A stretch of 58,022 nt of DNA from positions 1 to 58,022 of the forward strand of contig JAUSFN010000029.1 in the NCBI GenBank assembly GCA_030649935.1, written 5' to 3'. Both the position numbers and the translations under genes were made by a program. This DNA is from Candidatus Planktophila sp. GTDB lineage: Bacteria > Actinomycetota > Actinomycetes > Nanopelagicales > Nanopelagicaceae. Each line of letters starts with the position of its first letter. The stretch's first letter is position 1. Of this stretch, positions 47,817 to 58,022 are shown piece by piece. The notes beneath the pieces were generated by a model. It worked only from the letters and a program-made list of their open reading frames with translations, searched no databases and had not been told where the DNA came from.

Positions 47817-48392
47817 GTGAAAAAATCTCCTGAGGTTTATAAACTAAATACCTACGAGCTTCCTCGCAGAGCAGGCGAGATGAAAGAGTATGAACTCGAT
47901 ATTGAGATTCCAGAGAGAGTAGGAGTAGAACTTATTGCGGTTCCGGCCGGCGATGTGATTGAAGTGGATGCACGTCTTGAATCAGTTACAGAGGGAGTTT
48001 TACTCAGCGCGCAAATTTTTGCTACGGCTAAAGGTGAGTGCGGGAGGTGTTTAGATCCGGTCGAGATTATTATTGAAAGACGGATCCAGGAGCTCTATCT
48101 CTATGAAAAAAAACTTGAGCGTAAGAAATACCTAGCAACTGAAGATGAGCTAGATATTGAGGATGAATTAGTAATGGAGGGAGATTTCATTGATTTGGAG
48201 AGTCCTATCCGCGATCTCATCGTGCTTGCTTTGCCAAGTACGCCCTTGTGTGGTGACGATTGTGAGGGTCTGTGCCAAGAATGCGGGGGGAAATGGTCGG
48301 AACTGCCTGCAACCCACGCTCATGAGCAGCTGGACGCTAGATGGGCGGGGTTGGCAGCTCTGACCTTAGATGAGCCCGATTTCAAGAATTAG
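47817..48392 (+). CDS. yceD: YceD/DUF177 family protein
   Basis: Protein of about 191 residues linked to 23S rRNA/ribosome assembly. Features: GEMKEYELDIEIPERVG near the start, CGRCLDPVEI in the middle, an acidic ELDIEDELVMEGDFIDLE stretch and a C-terminal CGDDCEGLCQECGG cysteine cluster. It precedes rpmF as in most bacteria. Adjacent TTG 47814 and GTG 47817 are both possible starts. Confidence 0.88.
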   Translation: MKKSPEVYKLNTYELPRRAGEMKEYELDIEIPERVGVELIAVPAGDVIEVDARLESVTEGVLLSAQIFATAKGECGRCLDPVEIIIERRIQELYLYEKKLERKKYLATEDELDIEDELVMEGDFIDLESPIRDLIVLALPSTPLCGDDCEGLCQECGGKWSELPATHAHEQLDARWAGLAALTLDEPDFKN

Positions 48393-48453
48393 AGTTTTTA
48401 AGGGATACTTACGCCCTGCAACCACCGTTGCGCAGGAAGAAGAGGTTAGAAAA

Positions 48454-48627
48454 GTGCCAGTACCAAAGCGGAAGACTTCGCGTTCTAAAACGCGCTCACG
48501 CCGAAGCCAGTGGAAAACAACTGCGGCATCACTGGCAGCCTGCCCACAATGCCAAGCTCCAAAGCTTCAGCACACGGCCTGCCCAACATGCGGCACATAT
48601 AACCGTCGCCAGGTATTAGAGGTCTGA
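48454..48627 (+). CDS. rpmF: 50S ribosomal protein L32
   Basis: Ribosomal protein of 57 residues from GTG 48454: MPVPKRKTSRSKTRSRRSQW, then a zinc ribbon with two pairs CPQC and CPTC. The frame is open further upstream inside yceD, but GAGG 8 bases before the GTG and the universal VPKRKTS start decide it. Two of two zinc-capable ribosomal proteins in the window (L28, L32) keep their cysteines. Confidence 0.97.
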   Translation: MPVPKRKTSRSKTRSRRSQWKTTAASLAACPQCQAPKLQHTACPTCGTYNRRQVLEV

Positions 48628-48628
48628 T

Positions 48629-49309
48629 CTGAGCCAGTTGCTCAATGAGGTGTTGGGGGTTGTCATTGAACCCTCACTGCTCGAGTTAGCTTTTACTCAT
48701 CGTTCATTTGCATATGAGTCGGCAAGTAAAGAAACAAATGAGCGCTTAGAGTTTTTAGGTGATTCAGTTTTAGGTTTAATCGTAACTGAAGAACTCTACA
48801 AACGTTTTCCAGAGTTTGATGAGAGTCGACTCTCTCCACTGCGTTCAGGCGTGGTAAATATGCGCGCGCTGGCAGATATCGCCCGTGAGTTAGATTTAGG
48901 AAAATATATTCGTCTTGGCAAAGGCGAAGAGGTAACGGGTGGGAGGGATAAGAATTCACTTCTTGCCGATGCTCTTGAGGCGGTTATTGGTGCTATTTAT
49001 CTCCAGTTTGGTTTTGAGATCTGCACACAGATTGTTCGTAGATTAATTTCTCCTACTTTAGATTCTGCTGTTGCTCGTGGAGCAGGGTTAGATGGCAAAA
49101 CCGCACTGCAAGAGTTGGTGGCAGCACTTAACCGGGGCGTACCTGAGTATGTCGTGAGCGAAGATGGACCTGACCACGATAAGAATTTCACCGCGGTTGC
49201 CATGGTCGAAGGCGCTAGTGTTGGCGAAGGAGTTGGTAAGAGCAAACGTGAAGCCGAACAGATCGCTGCTCGCATTGCCTATGAAGCATTAAGAAACGAG
49301 CCTGTCTAG
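48629..49309 (+). CDS. rnc: Ribonuclease III, start codon uncertain
   Basis: Double-strand-specific RNase for rRNA and mRNA processing. Signature NERLEFLGDSVLGL, second acidic site in DKNSLLADALEAVIGAIYLQ and a C-terminal dsRNA-binding domain (DGKTALQELVAAL to KSKREAEQIAARIAYEAL). The usual start call would be TTG 48638 (223 residues), but AGAGG is 15 bases from it; the same motif is 6 bases from an in-frame CTG at 48629 that adds LSQ, which aligns with the usual RNase III N-terminus. The catalytic parts are unaffected. Confidence 0.93.
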   Translation: MSQLLNEVLGVVIEPSLLELAFTHRSFAYESASKETNERLEFLGDSVLGLIVTEELYKRFPEFDESRLSPLRSGVVNMRALADIARELDLGKYIRLGKGEEVTGGRDKNSLLADALEAVIGAIYLQFGFEICTQIVRRLISPTLDSAVARGAGLDGKTALQELVAALNRGVPEYVVSEDGPDHDKNFTAVAMVEGASVGEGVGKSKREAEQIAARIAYEALRNEPV

Positions 49310-49343
49310 CCGAAATTGCGTTAAAAACGCTGCATTTACGCGA

Positions 49344-49349
49344 TAGGTT
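49344..49349 (+). promoter_or_regulatory. -10 element of smc, leaderless type
   Basis: TAGGTT ends 6 bases before the smc GTG at 49356. A TTTACGC word lies immediately upstream (49335-49341), overlapping the likely spacer. Confidence 0.5.
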
Positions 49350-49355
49350 TACCGC

Positions 49356-52300
49356 GTGTATTTGAAGAGCATCACCCTCAAGGGATTTAAGTCCTTCGCT
49401 TCGGCAACCACTTTGCGTTTAGAGCCAGGAATCACATGCGTTGTAGGTCCTAATGGTTCAGGGAAAAGTAACGTAGTTGATGCACTTACGTGGGTAATGG
49501 GAGAGCAAGGTGCAAAATCTCTGCGTGGTGGAAAGATGGAGGATGTCATCTTTGCTGGCACAAGCGGAAGGGCACCCCTTGGTAGAGCAGAAGTATCTCT
49601 CACAATAGATAACACTGATGGTGCACTTCCAATCGAGTTCATTGAGGTAACTATCTCGCGAATACTTTTCCGGAATGGACATAGCGAGTATCAAATAAAT
49701 GGTGAGGCAACACGATTGCTCGATATTCAAGAGTTATTGAGTGATTCAGGCATTGGCCGGGAGATGCACGTAGTCGTTGGCCAGGGTCAACTTGATGCAA
49801 TTTTGATGGCAACACCTGAGGAGCGACGCGGATTCATTGAAGAGGCGGCGGGTGTTCTAAAGCACCGCAAGCGTAAAGAAAAAGCTCTACGTAAATTGGA
49901 TTCTATGCAGGCAAACCTCGCCCGTGTCCAAGATTTGACCGTCGAACTTCGTCGTCAACTAAGACCACTCGGGAAACAGGCAGAGGTAGCAAAGAAAGCA
50001 GCGACGATCCAGGCCGACTTGCGCGATGCAAAACTACGTCTTTTAGCAGATGATTTCATCTCTCTTTCCAAAACTTTAGATGCTGAAGTTGCCGATGAGA
50101 CTGCGTTGCGAGAAAAGCGCGCTGAAGTCGAGAGCGAAGTGGAAACCATTCGCTCTCGCGAAAATGCCCTTGATGTTCAGTCCGCAATTGAGGGGCCACA
50201 ACTTGTTCAAGCTCAAGAAACCTATTACCAATTGAACTCTCTACGCGAAAAATTTCGCGGAACGCAATCACTTGCGCAGGAGCGTTCACGCTTCCTCAAT
50301 GAAGAGGCAGAGGAGGCGCGCGCATCTGGGCGCGATCCAGATGAAATTGACAAAGATGCACAGATTTTACGAAACGAAGAGCGCGAATTACGCGAAAGTG
50401 TGAGCACATTCCAAAAAGCTCTGGCTGAAGCAACTTTGGAATTAGGACGTAGTGAGCAAGCGTTGAAAATGGACGAAAATAAAATCGCAGCGGCAATGCG
50501 TGCAATCGCAGATGCGCGTGAAGGTACAGCCCGACAAGAGGGTCATATCAAATCCCTTCAGGCACGGTTAGAAGCTATTTCTGAAGAGATTGCACGTCTG
50601 ACCCGTTCGCGAAATGAGGCGCAGGAGCGCGTTAATGCGGCGCAACGCGAATATTCAACCTATGAACTTGAAATTGCTAATGCCGATTCTGGGGAAAAGG
50701 GTTTAGATTCTCAGTTTGAAAACACCAATGCGGCTTTAACTTCGGCTAAAGCACAATTACATGAGCTGATCGAGGCAGAGCGTTTAGCAGATCGTGAACG
50801 AAATGCGATTGAATCTAAAATTGATGCAATGAAATTGACTTCACAAAATCGTGATGGGGCAACAGCACTACTAGGTGATTCACATGGTGTTCATATTCTT
50901 GGTTCGATTGCTAGCCTTATTGAAATTGACTCAGGCTGGGAGTCTGCCACTGCCGCCGCTCTTGGCACACTGGCCGATGCGCTCGTAGTTAAAGACTTAG
51001 CCTCAGCGGTTACCGCTTTAACGACTTTGCGCAGCGAAAATCTAGGCCAGGCCGATGTTTTGGTATATGAAGAAGGCTCTCACAGTGATGCGTGGATTCC
51101 ACCGGGCTTAGTTTCTCTCGCATCACATGTGCGCTCGCAGTCAATTGGCACGCTCATCGACTCTCTACTAGCAAATGTTGTTGTTGCCGAGAGCGCACGT
51201 TCAGCTGAAGTAATCCTTGGCGCTAATCCAGATGTCACCGTAGTTACGCGCGATGGCGATGTAATTACCCGACTGCGAGCAAGGGGAGGATCTAAATCTT
51301 CTTCATCACTTATCGAAATTAATACTCTCATTTCAGCGTTAGAGGTCAAATGTATTGATATCACTCATACCTGCGATCGTTTAAAGTTTGAAATTTCAGC
51401 TCAGAATTCTGAAATTGCCACGCGCCAAAGCGAATATGACCTTGCCTTGTCACGACTCAATGAATCTGATGCTCGGATTAACTCGCTTACAGAGCAACTT
51501 GCAGTCTCTGGCCAAAATATGAAATCGGCACTGGCTGAAGTGGAGCGACTCAATAAATCTATCAACGAGGCCGGCCTAGCTAAATCGCTCGATGAAGGCG
51601 AGCTAACCATTGCCCAGAATCAGCTTGCGCAGCAGGGCGTTGTCGCCGAACCTGATCACACTTTGACCGAGGATTTGCGCAATGCAGTATCCATTGCGCG
51701 AACCCGGGAAGTTGAGGCCCGACTTGCAGTACGTACGACTGAAGAACGCGTTTCATCACTCTCTGCTCGTGCGCTGGCGTTAGAAGAATCGGCACGTAGC
51801 GAGCGGGAGGCATCAGAGCGCGCGCTCATTCGCCGCAGTGCTCGCGCCAGAGCGGCTGTGATATCTGCAGCTATTGCTGAGTCGGCTTACGAAGTACTCA
51901 TTCATATTGAGCGATCACTATCTAAGGCGGCACTTGAACGGGCTCGATTAGAGGAATCACGTGTTCTTCGAGAGGGAGAAACTCTCTCAGTACGCACTCG
52001 AGGACGTGAACTTGCTTCTGAACTTGAAGCTCTTACTTCCAGTGTTCACCGCGATGAGATTGCACGGGCCGAGCAACGAATGAGAATTGAGTCTCTTGAA
52101 AATAGAACCGCTGAAGAGTTCGCTATCGATACTGAAGTTCTCGTTGCCGAGTATGGCCCACATAATGATGTTCCCACCTTCTTTGAAAACGAGGCGGGAG
52201 CGATCGTCACAACTGAGTTAATTCCCTATCGCCGCGAACAGCAGGAAAAACGGTTGGCTTCGGCAGAGCGTTCTCTCAATTTGTTGGGCAAGATAAACCC

Positions 52301-52892
52301 GTTGGCTCTGGAAGAGTTTTCCTCTCTTGAGGAGCGCCTAAAGTTCTTAGCTGATCAATTGGAGGATTTGAAAAACACTAAAAAGGATCTTCTTGACATC
52401 ATTAAAGAAGTAGATGATCGCGTTCAGAGTATTTTCATAGAGGCTTTTGAAGACACAGCCCGTCACTTTGAAGATATCTTTGCACGGCTATTTCCTGGAG
52501 GAGATGGCAGGTTAATTTTAGTTGATCCGGATAATCCCCTGACAAGTGGAGTTGATGTCGAAGCGCGTCCACCAGGAAAGCGGATTAAACGCCTTTCACT
52601 TCTCTCCGGTGGAGAAAAATCACTGACAGCTGTAGCCATGCTTATTGCAATATTTAAAGCACGACCAAGCCCTTTTTATGTTCTAGATGAAGTTGAGGCG
52701 GCTTTGGATGACGTCAACCTTGGACGTTTACTAGGAGTTCTTGAAGAGTTACGAGCAAGCTCTCAGCTAATTATAATTACTCACCAAAAGCGCACTATGG
52801 AGATTGCTGATGCACTCTATGGAGTCACAATGCGCGGTGACGGTGTAACTGAAGTAATCTCGCAACGGTTGCGTGAATCAGACACTGCGTAG
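49356..52892 (+). CDS. smc: Chromosome segregation protein SMC
   Basis: Condensin ATPase of 1178 residues. N-terminal Walker A GPNGSGKSNVVDAL, two long coiled-coil arms, a hinge near residues 500-650 (DGATALLGDSHGVHILGSI), and the C-terminal head with signature LSLLSGGEKSLTAVAM and Walker B PFYVLDEVEAALDDVN. Starts at GTG 49356. It follows rnc directly; the mutM gene often found between them in actinobacteria is missing here. Confidence 0.97.
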   Translation: MYLKSITLKGFKSFASATTLRLEPGITCVVGPNGSGKSNVVDALTWVMGEQGAKSLRGGKMEDVIFAGTSGRAPLGRAEVSLTIDNTDGALPIEFIEVTISRILFRNGHSEYQINGEATRLLDIQELLSDSGIGREMHVVVGQGQLDAILMATPEERRGFIEEAAGVLKHRKRKEKALRKLDSMQANLARVQDLTVELRRQLRPLGKQAEVAKKAATIQADLRDAKLRLLADDFISLSKTLDAEVADETALREKRAEVESEVETIRSRENALDVQSAIEGPQLVQAQETYYQLNSLREKFRGTQSLAQERSRFLNEEAEEARASGRDPDEIDKDAQILRNEERELRESVSTFQKALAEATLELGRSEQALKMDENKIAAAMRAIADAREGTARQEGHIKSLQARLEAISEEIARLTRSRNEAQERVNAAQREYSTYELEIANADSGEKGLDSQFENTNAALTSAKAQLHELIEAERLADRERNAIESKIDAMKLTSQNRDGATALLGDSHGVHILGSIASLIEIDSGWESATAAALGTLADALVVKDLASAVTALTTLRSENLGQADVLVYEEGSHSDAWIPPGLVSLASHVRSQSIGTLIDSLLANVVVAESARSAEVILGANPDVTVVTRDGDVITRLRARGGSKSSSSLIEINTLISALEVKCIDITHTCDRLKFEISAQNSEIATRQSEYDLALSRLNESDARINSLTEQLAVSGQNMKSALAEVERLNKSINEAGLAKSLDEGELTIAQNQLAQQGVVAEPDHTLTEDLRNAVSIARTREVEARLAVRTTEERVSSLSARALALEESARSEREASERALIRRSARARAAVISAAIAESAYEVLIHIERSLSKAALERARLEESRVLREGETLSVRTRGRELASELEALTSSVHRDEIARAEQRMRIESLENRTAEEFAIDTEVLVAEYGPHNDVPTFFENEAGAIVTTELIPYRREQQEKRLASAERSLNLLGKINPLALEEFSSLEERLKFLADQLEDLKNTKKDLLDIIKEVDDRVQSIFIEAFEDTARHFEDIFARLFPGGDGRLILVDPDNPLTSGVDVEARPPGKRIKRLSLLSGGEKSLTAVAMLIAIFKARPSPFYVLDEVEAALDDVNLGRLLGVLEELRASSQLIIITHQKRTMEIADALYGVTMRGDGVTEVISQRLRESDTA

Positions 52893-52902
52893 AAACTTTT
52901 AT

Positions 52903-53742
52903 ATGGGTCTTTTTAGTAAGTTCATTGCGAAAGTCAAGAGTGAAAACTCTTTTGCGCCTGCCGACTGGAAAGAGCTCGAGAGCGAGCTATTAGCGTCAGA
53001 TATAGGCCCCACTCTCACACGCAAACTTCTGGAGACTGCACGGAAAGTAAAAAGTGAGAATGCTCAGGAGGCGTTAATCGAAACTCTGACTGCACATTTG
53101 TGTACCAAATCTCGATTGCCCCTCATCAATCTAGAGGGTACGACGGTAATCATGATTGTTGGAGTAAATGGAACAGGTAAAACCACATCGGTGGCGAAAT
53201 TGGCCGCGCATATTAAGAAATCCGGTTTCTCTGTGATTGTTGCAGCCGGAGATACTTTCCGCGCCGCTGCAGTAGAACAGTTGCAGACGTGGGGTGAACG
53301 CATAGATGTAGAGGTTATTTCAGGTAAGACTAACGGGGATCCAGCCTCGGTAGCCTTCGATGGGGTAAAAAAAGCTAAGCAGGAGAAAGTCGATTATTTA
53401 GTCATAGATACCGCAGGACGATTGCACAACAAGAGTGATCTTATGGATGAGTTAGAAAAGGTAAAGAGGGTTGTTGAAAAAGTATCGCCGGTGAGTGAGG
53501 TCCTATTAACAATCGATGCGACTACCGGTCAGAATGGGATGGCACAAGCAAGGGTTTTCTCGTCTGCAGTAGAAGTCACTGGAATAATTCTTACAAAGAT
53601 AGATGGAAGCGCACGTGGCGGGATTGCTCTAGCCATTGAGAGTGAGCTTGATATACCTATTAAATGGATTGGAACCGGTGAGACAGAGAGCGATTTCGCT
53701 CCCTTCGACTCAGAGGCGTACATACTGGGGCTACTTGCGTAA
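52903..53742 (+). CDS. ftsY: Signal recognition particle receptor FtsY
   Basis: SRP-GTPase of 279 residues that docks ribosome-SRP complexes at the membrane. G1 GVNGTGKTTSVAKLA, DTFRAAAVEQLQ, G3 DTAGRLHNKS, G4 TKIDGSARGG are intact. The frame is open into the smc end, but ATG 52903 is the natural start (MGLFSKF). The long acidic N-terminal A domain is lacking, so it is a minimal NG form. SRP54 (ffh) lies 4 kb downstream. Confidence 0.96.
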   Translation: MGLFSKFIAKVKSENSFAPADWKELESELLASDIGPTLTRKLLETARKVKSENAQEALIETLTAHLCTKSRLPLINLEGTTVIMIVGVNGTGKTTSVAKLAAHIKKSGFSVIVAAGDTFRAAAVEQLQTWGERIDVEVISGKTNGDPASVAFDGVKKAKQEKVDYLVIDTAGRLHNKSDLMDELEKVKRVVEKVSPVSEVLLTIDATTGQNGMAQARVFSSAVEVTGIILTKIDGSARGGIALAIESELDIPIKWIGTGETESDFAPFDSEAYILGLLA

Positions 53743-53868
53743 CGTAGATGTAACACAAAAGAGCTTTTTGCAACGCGCCTGAAACGTTTTCGAGCCTGTC
53801 TTGTAACTCATTGAAGGCATCTTTACTCCATCTCAAAGGCGAGAACTCTTGTATTTATTACTCGAAAG

Positions 53869-55517
<1,649 letters not shown>

Positions 55518-55527
55518 GATAGAGCAC

Positions 55528-57804
55528 ATGGGTACGCGTGAGAGAAGAGAGCGGTCGAACGAGAGCGATCGCGCTCTTCTCTCACTTTTTTACAGTTCTG
55601 CAAACGAGTACTTAAAAGTTAATGGCGAGAAAGGAGTAGCGCTAGCGGCAGTTGGTGGTTATGGTCGTGGAGAGCTTGCTCCTGGCTCGGATCTGGACAT
55701 TCTGATACTTCATCAAGGGCAATTTTCACATGAAAAACTCGCTGCATTTGTCAATGCTCTCCTTTACCCACTGTGGGATAAGTTCTCTGTCGATCACTCG
55801 GTACGGACACAAAGCGAGACGGGCAAAGCATCTACAAGTGATCTAAGAGTGGCACTTGGCCTACTAGATATCCGATTGATTGCCGGCGATGCCAACATGG
55901 TTGCCAGTGTCTTATATGAAAACCTAAAAACATGGCAGAGAAATTCGCGCGCACGACTTCCAGAGTTAAAAACATCTATGGCCATTCGTCACGAGCGCTC
56001 AGGGGAGTTGGCCTATCTTCTTGAACCAGATTTAAAAGAGGCACGCGGGGGATTACGCGATATCAGTGCTCTGCGTGCTATTGCATTATCTGGCAGCGTT
56101 CCTGTACCACTTGAACGCATCAGTTGGGCCGAATCAACACTCAATAACGTGCGCGAAACGTTGCACACAACTACTGGGCGCAACAAAGATCGACTGCTTT
56201 TTCAAGAGCAGGACAAAGTTGCCTCTGCACTTGGTTATAGCGATGCCGATGCCATGATGAGCGAGGTCGCAAAAGCGGCACGATTAGTTGATTATCTTCT
56301 TGAGTACACGTGGCATTTACTCGATCACAAAGGGCGAGATGGTCTAGGTCGTTATTTACGAAAACCTCGGACCGTATCTGTGGCGAAAAACATTAGCGTC
56401 AACAGCAATGAGATTGTCATCGATCCACTAATCTCATTTTCTAAAGATCGCGTTATCGGGCTACGTGCAGCGGCTACGGCTGCTCAGCTTGGTTTACCCA
56501 TTGCACTGGAAACCTGTGCCTTGATTACCGAAGCTCTTATAAATGGGAGCGGCACATTGCCGACTCCATGGCCGCGTGAGGCGAGAGAGAATCTTATTGC
56601 ACTTATTGGCGCTGGCGAATCGATGGTTCGAATTTTTGAAAGCCTTGATCAAGAGGAGATAATTTTCTGGTGGATTCCTGAATGGCGTCCACTGAGATCA
56701 TTGGCTCAGCGAAATGCGCTACATCATCACACTGTTGATCGACATATGGTTGAAACCGCTGTACAGGCCGCAAAGTTAACTAGAAAAGTACATAGACCTG
56801 ATTTATTGCTTTTCGCAGCGCTCTTTCATGACATTGGCAAAGGAGGTCAGGAAGATCACTCTGTTCGTGGAGAACGATTAATCGCTCCGCTTGCTACTCG
56901 AATAGGTTTCACATCTGCCGATGTCACTACACTTCAAATTTTAGTGAGGCACCATTTATTACTCTCTGCAACTGCTACGCGTCGTGATTTAGATGATCCA
57001 GCAACAATCGCTTCAATCATTGATGTTATTCCCGATTTAAATACCCTTGAACTCTTGCACGCGTTGAGCATCGCCGATGGAGAAGCAACCGGGAGTACAG
57101 GGTGGAGTGACTGGAAGGCATCTCTGGTAGGCGATTTAGTAAATCGCGTCAGGAGCACAATGTCGGGTTCTATGATTGCCGAGCAACCGGCGCTTACTCA
57201 AGAACAGTTAGTGATGGCACAAACTGGAGTTTTAACGGTAAATCTTGCACCCCACCCAAGTGGATACTCCATTGAAATCGTTTCACCCGATAAACCCGGC
57301 CTTCTTTCTCTAGTTGCAGGAGTGCTCAATACTGCGCGCTTAGATGTTAAATCAGCGCGCACAAAGAGCCATGGACAATCGGCCGTAATGTACTGGATCG
57401 TTACGCCAGAGCCGCACGCTCCAGAGATGACGCAAGTAAAACTGCGAAATGAGATTGTAAAGGCATTTGAAGATTCGACTCTTGTGGAGGAAAAACTCCT
57501 TGCACGCGCTAAGGCCTATGCAACAATTCCGAGCATTCCTGTTCCGCCTCCTGAAATTGTTTATTTCAATAACGCCGCAACCGATGCTACGGTCATTGAG
57601 GTAAGAAGCCATGACCGACCCGGACTTCTATTTAGAATTGGTTCGGCGATTACTCAATCTAGAGTCGATATTAATTCGGCAATAGTTACCACTTTAGGTG
57701 CTGAGGCGATCGATACACTCTACGTCACTGAGCTAGGTGGGGGGGCCTTGAGCAGTGCGCGAGCTGAAGAGGTAACGGCGAAACTGCGCTTAGCTCTGAA
57801 GTAG
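55528..57804 (+). CDS. glnD: PII nucleotidyltransferase/nucleotidyl-removing enzyme GlnD
   Basis: Bifunctional enzyme of 758 residues that modifies PII tyrosine 51 according to nitrogen status. N-terminal transferase motif GGYGRGELAPGSDLDIL, a central HD hydrolase (HDIGKGGQEDHSVRG) and two C-terminal ACT domains (SPDKPGLLSLVAG and SHDRPGLLFRIGS). In actinobacteria the modification is usually adenylylation. The frame is open into glnB, but ATG 55528 fits the promoter position. Follows glnB, its substrate. Confidence 0.96.
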   Translation: MGTRERRERSNESDRALLSLFYSSANEYLKVNGEKGVALAAVGGYGRGELAPGSDLDILILHQGQFSHEKLAAFVNALLYPLWDKFSVDHSVRTQSETGKASTSDLRVALGLLDIRLIAGDANMVASVLYENLKTWQRNSRARLPELKTSMAIRHERSGELAYLLEPDLKEARGGLRDISALRAIALSGSVPVPLERISWAESTLNNVRETLHTTTGRNKDRLLFQEQDKVASALGYSDADAMMSEVAKAARLVDYLLEYTWHLLDHKGRDGLGRYLRKPRTVSVAKNISVNSNEIVIDPLISFSKDRVIGLRAAATAAQLGLPIALETCALITEALINGSGTLPTPWPREARENLIALIGAGESMVRIFESLDQEEIIFWWIPEWRPLRSLAQRNALHHHTVDRHMVETAVQAAKLTRKVHRPDLLLFAALFHDIGKGGQEDHSVRGERLIAPLATRIGFTSADVTTLQILVRHHLLLSATATRRDLDDPATIASIIDVIPDLNTLELLHALSIADGEATGSTGWSDWKASLVGDLVNRVRSTMSGSMIAEQPALTQEQLVMAQTGVLTVNLAPHPSGYSIEIVSPDKPGLLSLVAGVLNTARLDVKSARTKSHGQSAVMYWIVTPEPHAPEMTQVKLRNEIVKAFEDSTLVEEKLLARAKAYATIPSIPVPPPEIVYFNNAATDATVIEVRSHDRPGLLFRIGSAITQSRVDINSAIVTTLGAEAIDTLYVTELGGGALSSARAEEVTAKLRLALK

Positions 57805-57816
57805 GCTTGGTGAATC

Positions 57817-58022
57817 ATGTTTGACACACTGACTACGCGCCTTAGTGCCACGTTCACATCACTGCGCACTCGTGGGAAAATATCTAAGGGCGATATTGAA
57901 TCAACGTGTGCAGAGATTCGAGAGGCTCTACTTGAATCTGATGTGGCATTAGAAGTTGTTGAGGTTTTTATAGCTCAAATATCGGTTAAAATAACGGCTG
58001 CACTTGAAACAATTCAATCTGG
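57817..58022 (+). CDS. ffh: Signal recognition particle protein Ffh, N-terminal fragment
   Basis: The ATG at 57817 opens MFDTLTTRLSATFTSLRTRG followed by KISKGDIESTCAEIREALLE, the helical N domain of SRP54/Ffh. The gene runs off the right edge, so only about 68 residues are visible and no GTPase motif is seen. Identity rests on the N-domain pattern and on the conserved order smc-ftsY-amtB-glnB-glnD-ffh. TAGGCT ending 9 bases before the ATG may be its -10 box. Confidence 0.92.
   Translation, partial: MFDTLTTRLSATFTSLRTRGKISKGDIESTCAEIREALLESDVALEVVEVFIAQISVKITAALETIQS

Noticed and set aside
53750-53807. GTAAC, GAAAC and GTAAC words upstream of amtB that recall GlnR half-sites
   Set aside because: The spacing (31 and 22 bases) does not fit the GlnR pattern with 6-base spacers, and no AmtR-type palindrome is present.

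Overview
The window is ordinary chromosome of a small-genome, moderately AT-rich actinobacterium. Gene content and order match conserved actinobacterial neighbourhoods: ftsK-rodZ-like-rimO-pgsA-cinA-clgR ... DUF3046 ... recA-recX; an IclR-type regulator divergent from leuCD followed by hup-plsC-gpsA-ddlA; thiL-rpmB ... recG-rsmD-coaD-sepIVA-yceD-rpmF-rnc-smc-ftsY-amtB-glnB-glnD-ffh. Markers that are mainly actinobacterial are present (ClgR-type regulator, SepIVA-like protein, DUF3046, HU with a lysine/alanine tail, a TCGAAC-N4-GTTCG type SOS box). Low GC, very short gaps, frequent 1-14 base overlaps and several shortened proteins fit a streamlined freshwater lineage such as the acI/Nanopelagicales group; that placement is inference.

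Layout. 1-7.4 kb: end of pnp, M16 peptidase, dapB, glutaredoxin, azlCD (reverse), thyX, dapA, RNase J. 7.4-14 kb: ftsK, a RodZ-like membrane HTH protein, rimO, pgsA, cinA C-terminal domain, clgR-like, tetR-like, DUF3046. 14-22 kb: an accessory block between DUF3046 and recA: a hydrolase, then on the reverse strand an AGE-family epimerase with kbl-tdh (threonine to glycine) and an iron(III)-type ABC importer. 22-24 kb: recA-recX with an SOS box. 24-30 kb: IclR regulator/leuCD, hup, plsC, gpsA, ddlA. 30-37 kb: SPFH/NfeD pair, a lone molybdopterin oxidoreductase, an esterase, an amidohydrolase, a stand-alone Lrp-type ligand-binding domain. 37-44 kb: thiL, rpmB, cydABDC (cytochrome bd oxidase and its assembly exporter). 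44-58 kb: recG to the start of ffh, covering translation, chromosome condensation, protein targeting and the ammonium/PII system.

No rRNA, tRNA, CRISPR array, transposase, phage or defence gene was seen, and no clearly new multi-gene system. The most notable signals are in expression control: (i) the iron-importer permease lacks a normal in-frame start and seems to need a -1 shift at A AAA AAG just after a 12-bp hairpin that buries its ribosome binding site; (ii) recX can only begin at a non-standard codon (ATT overlapping the recA stop); (iii) a strong rpmB terminator lies inside the coding 3' end of the convergent thiL; (iv) at least ten genes have a TAnnnT -10 box exactly 6-7 bases before the start codon, the signature of leaderless mRNAs; (v) a TTTACGC/GCGTAAA word recurs in the few intergenic regions.
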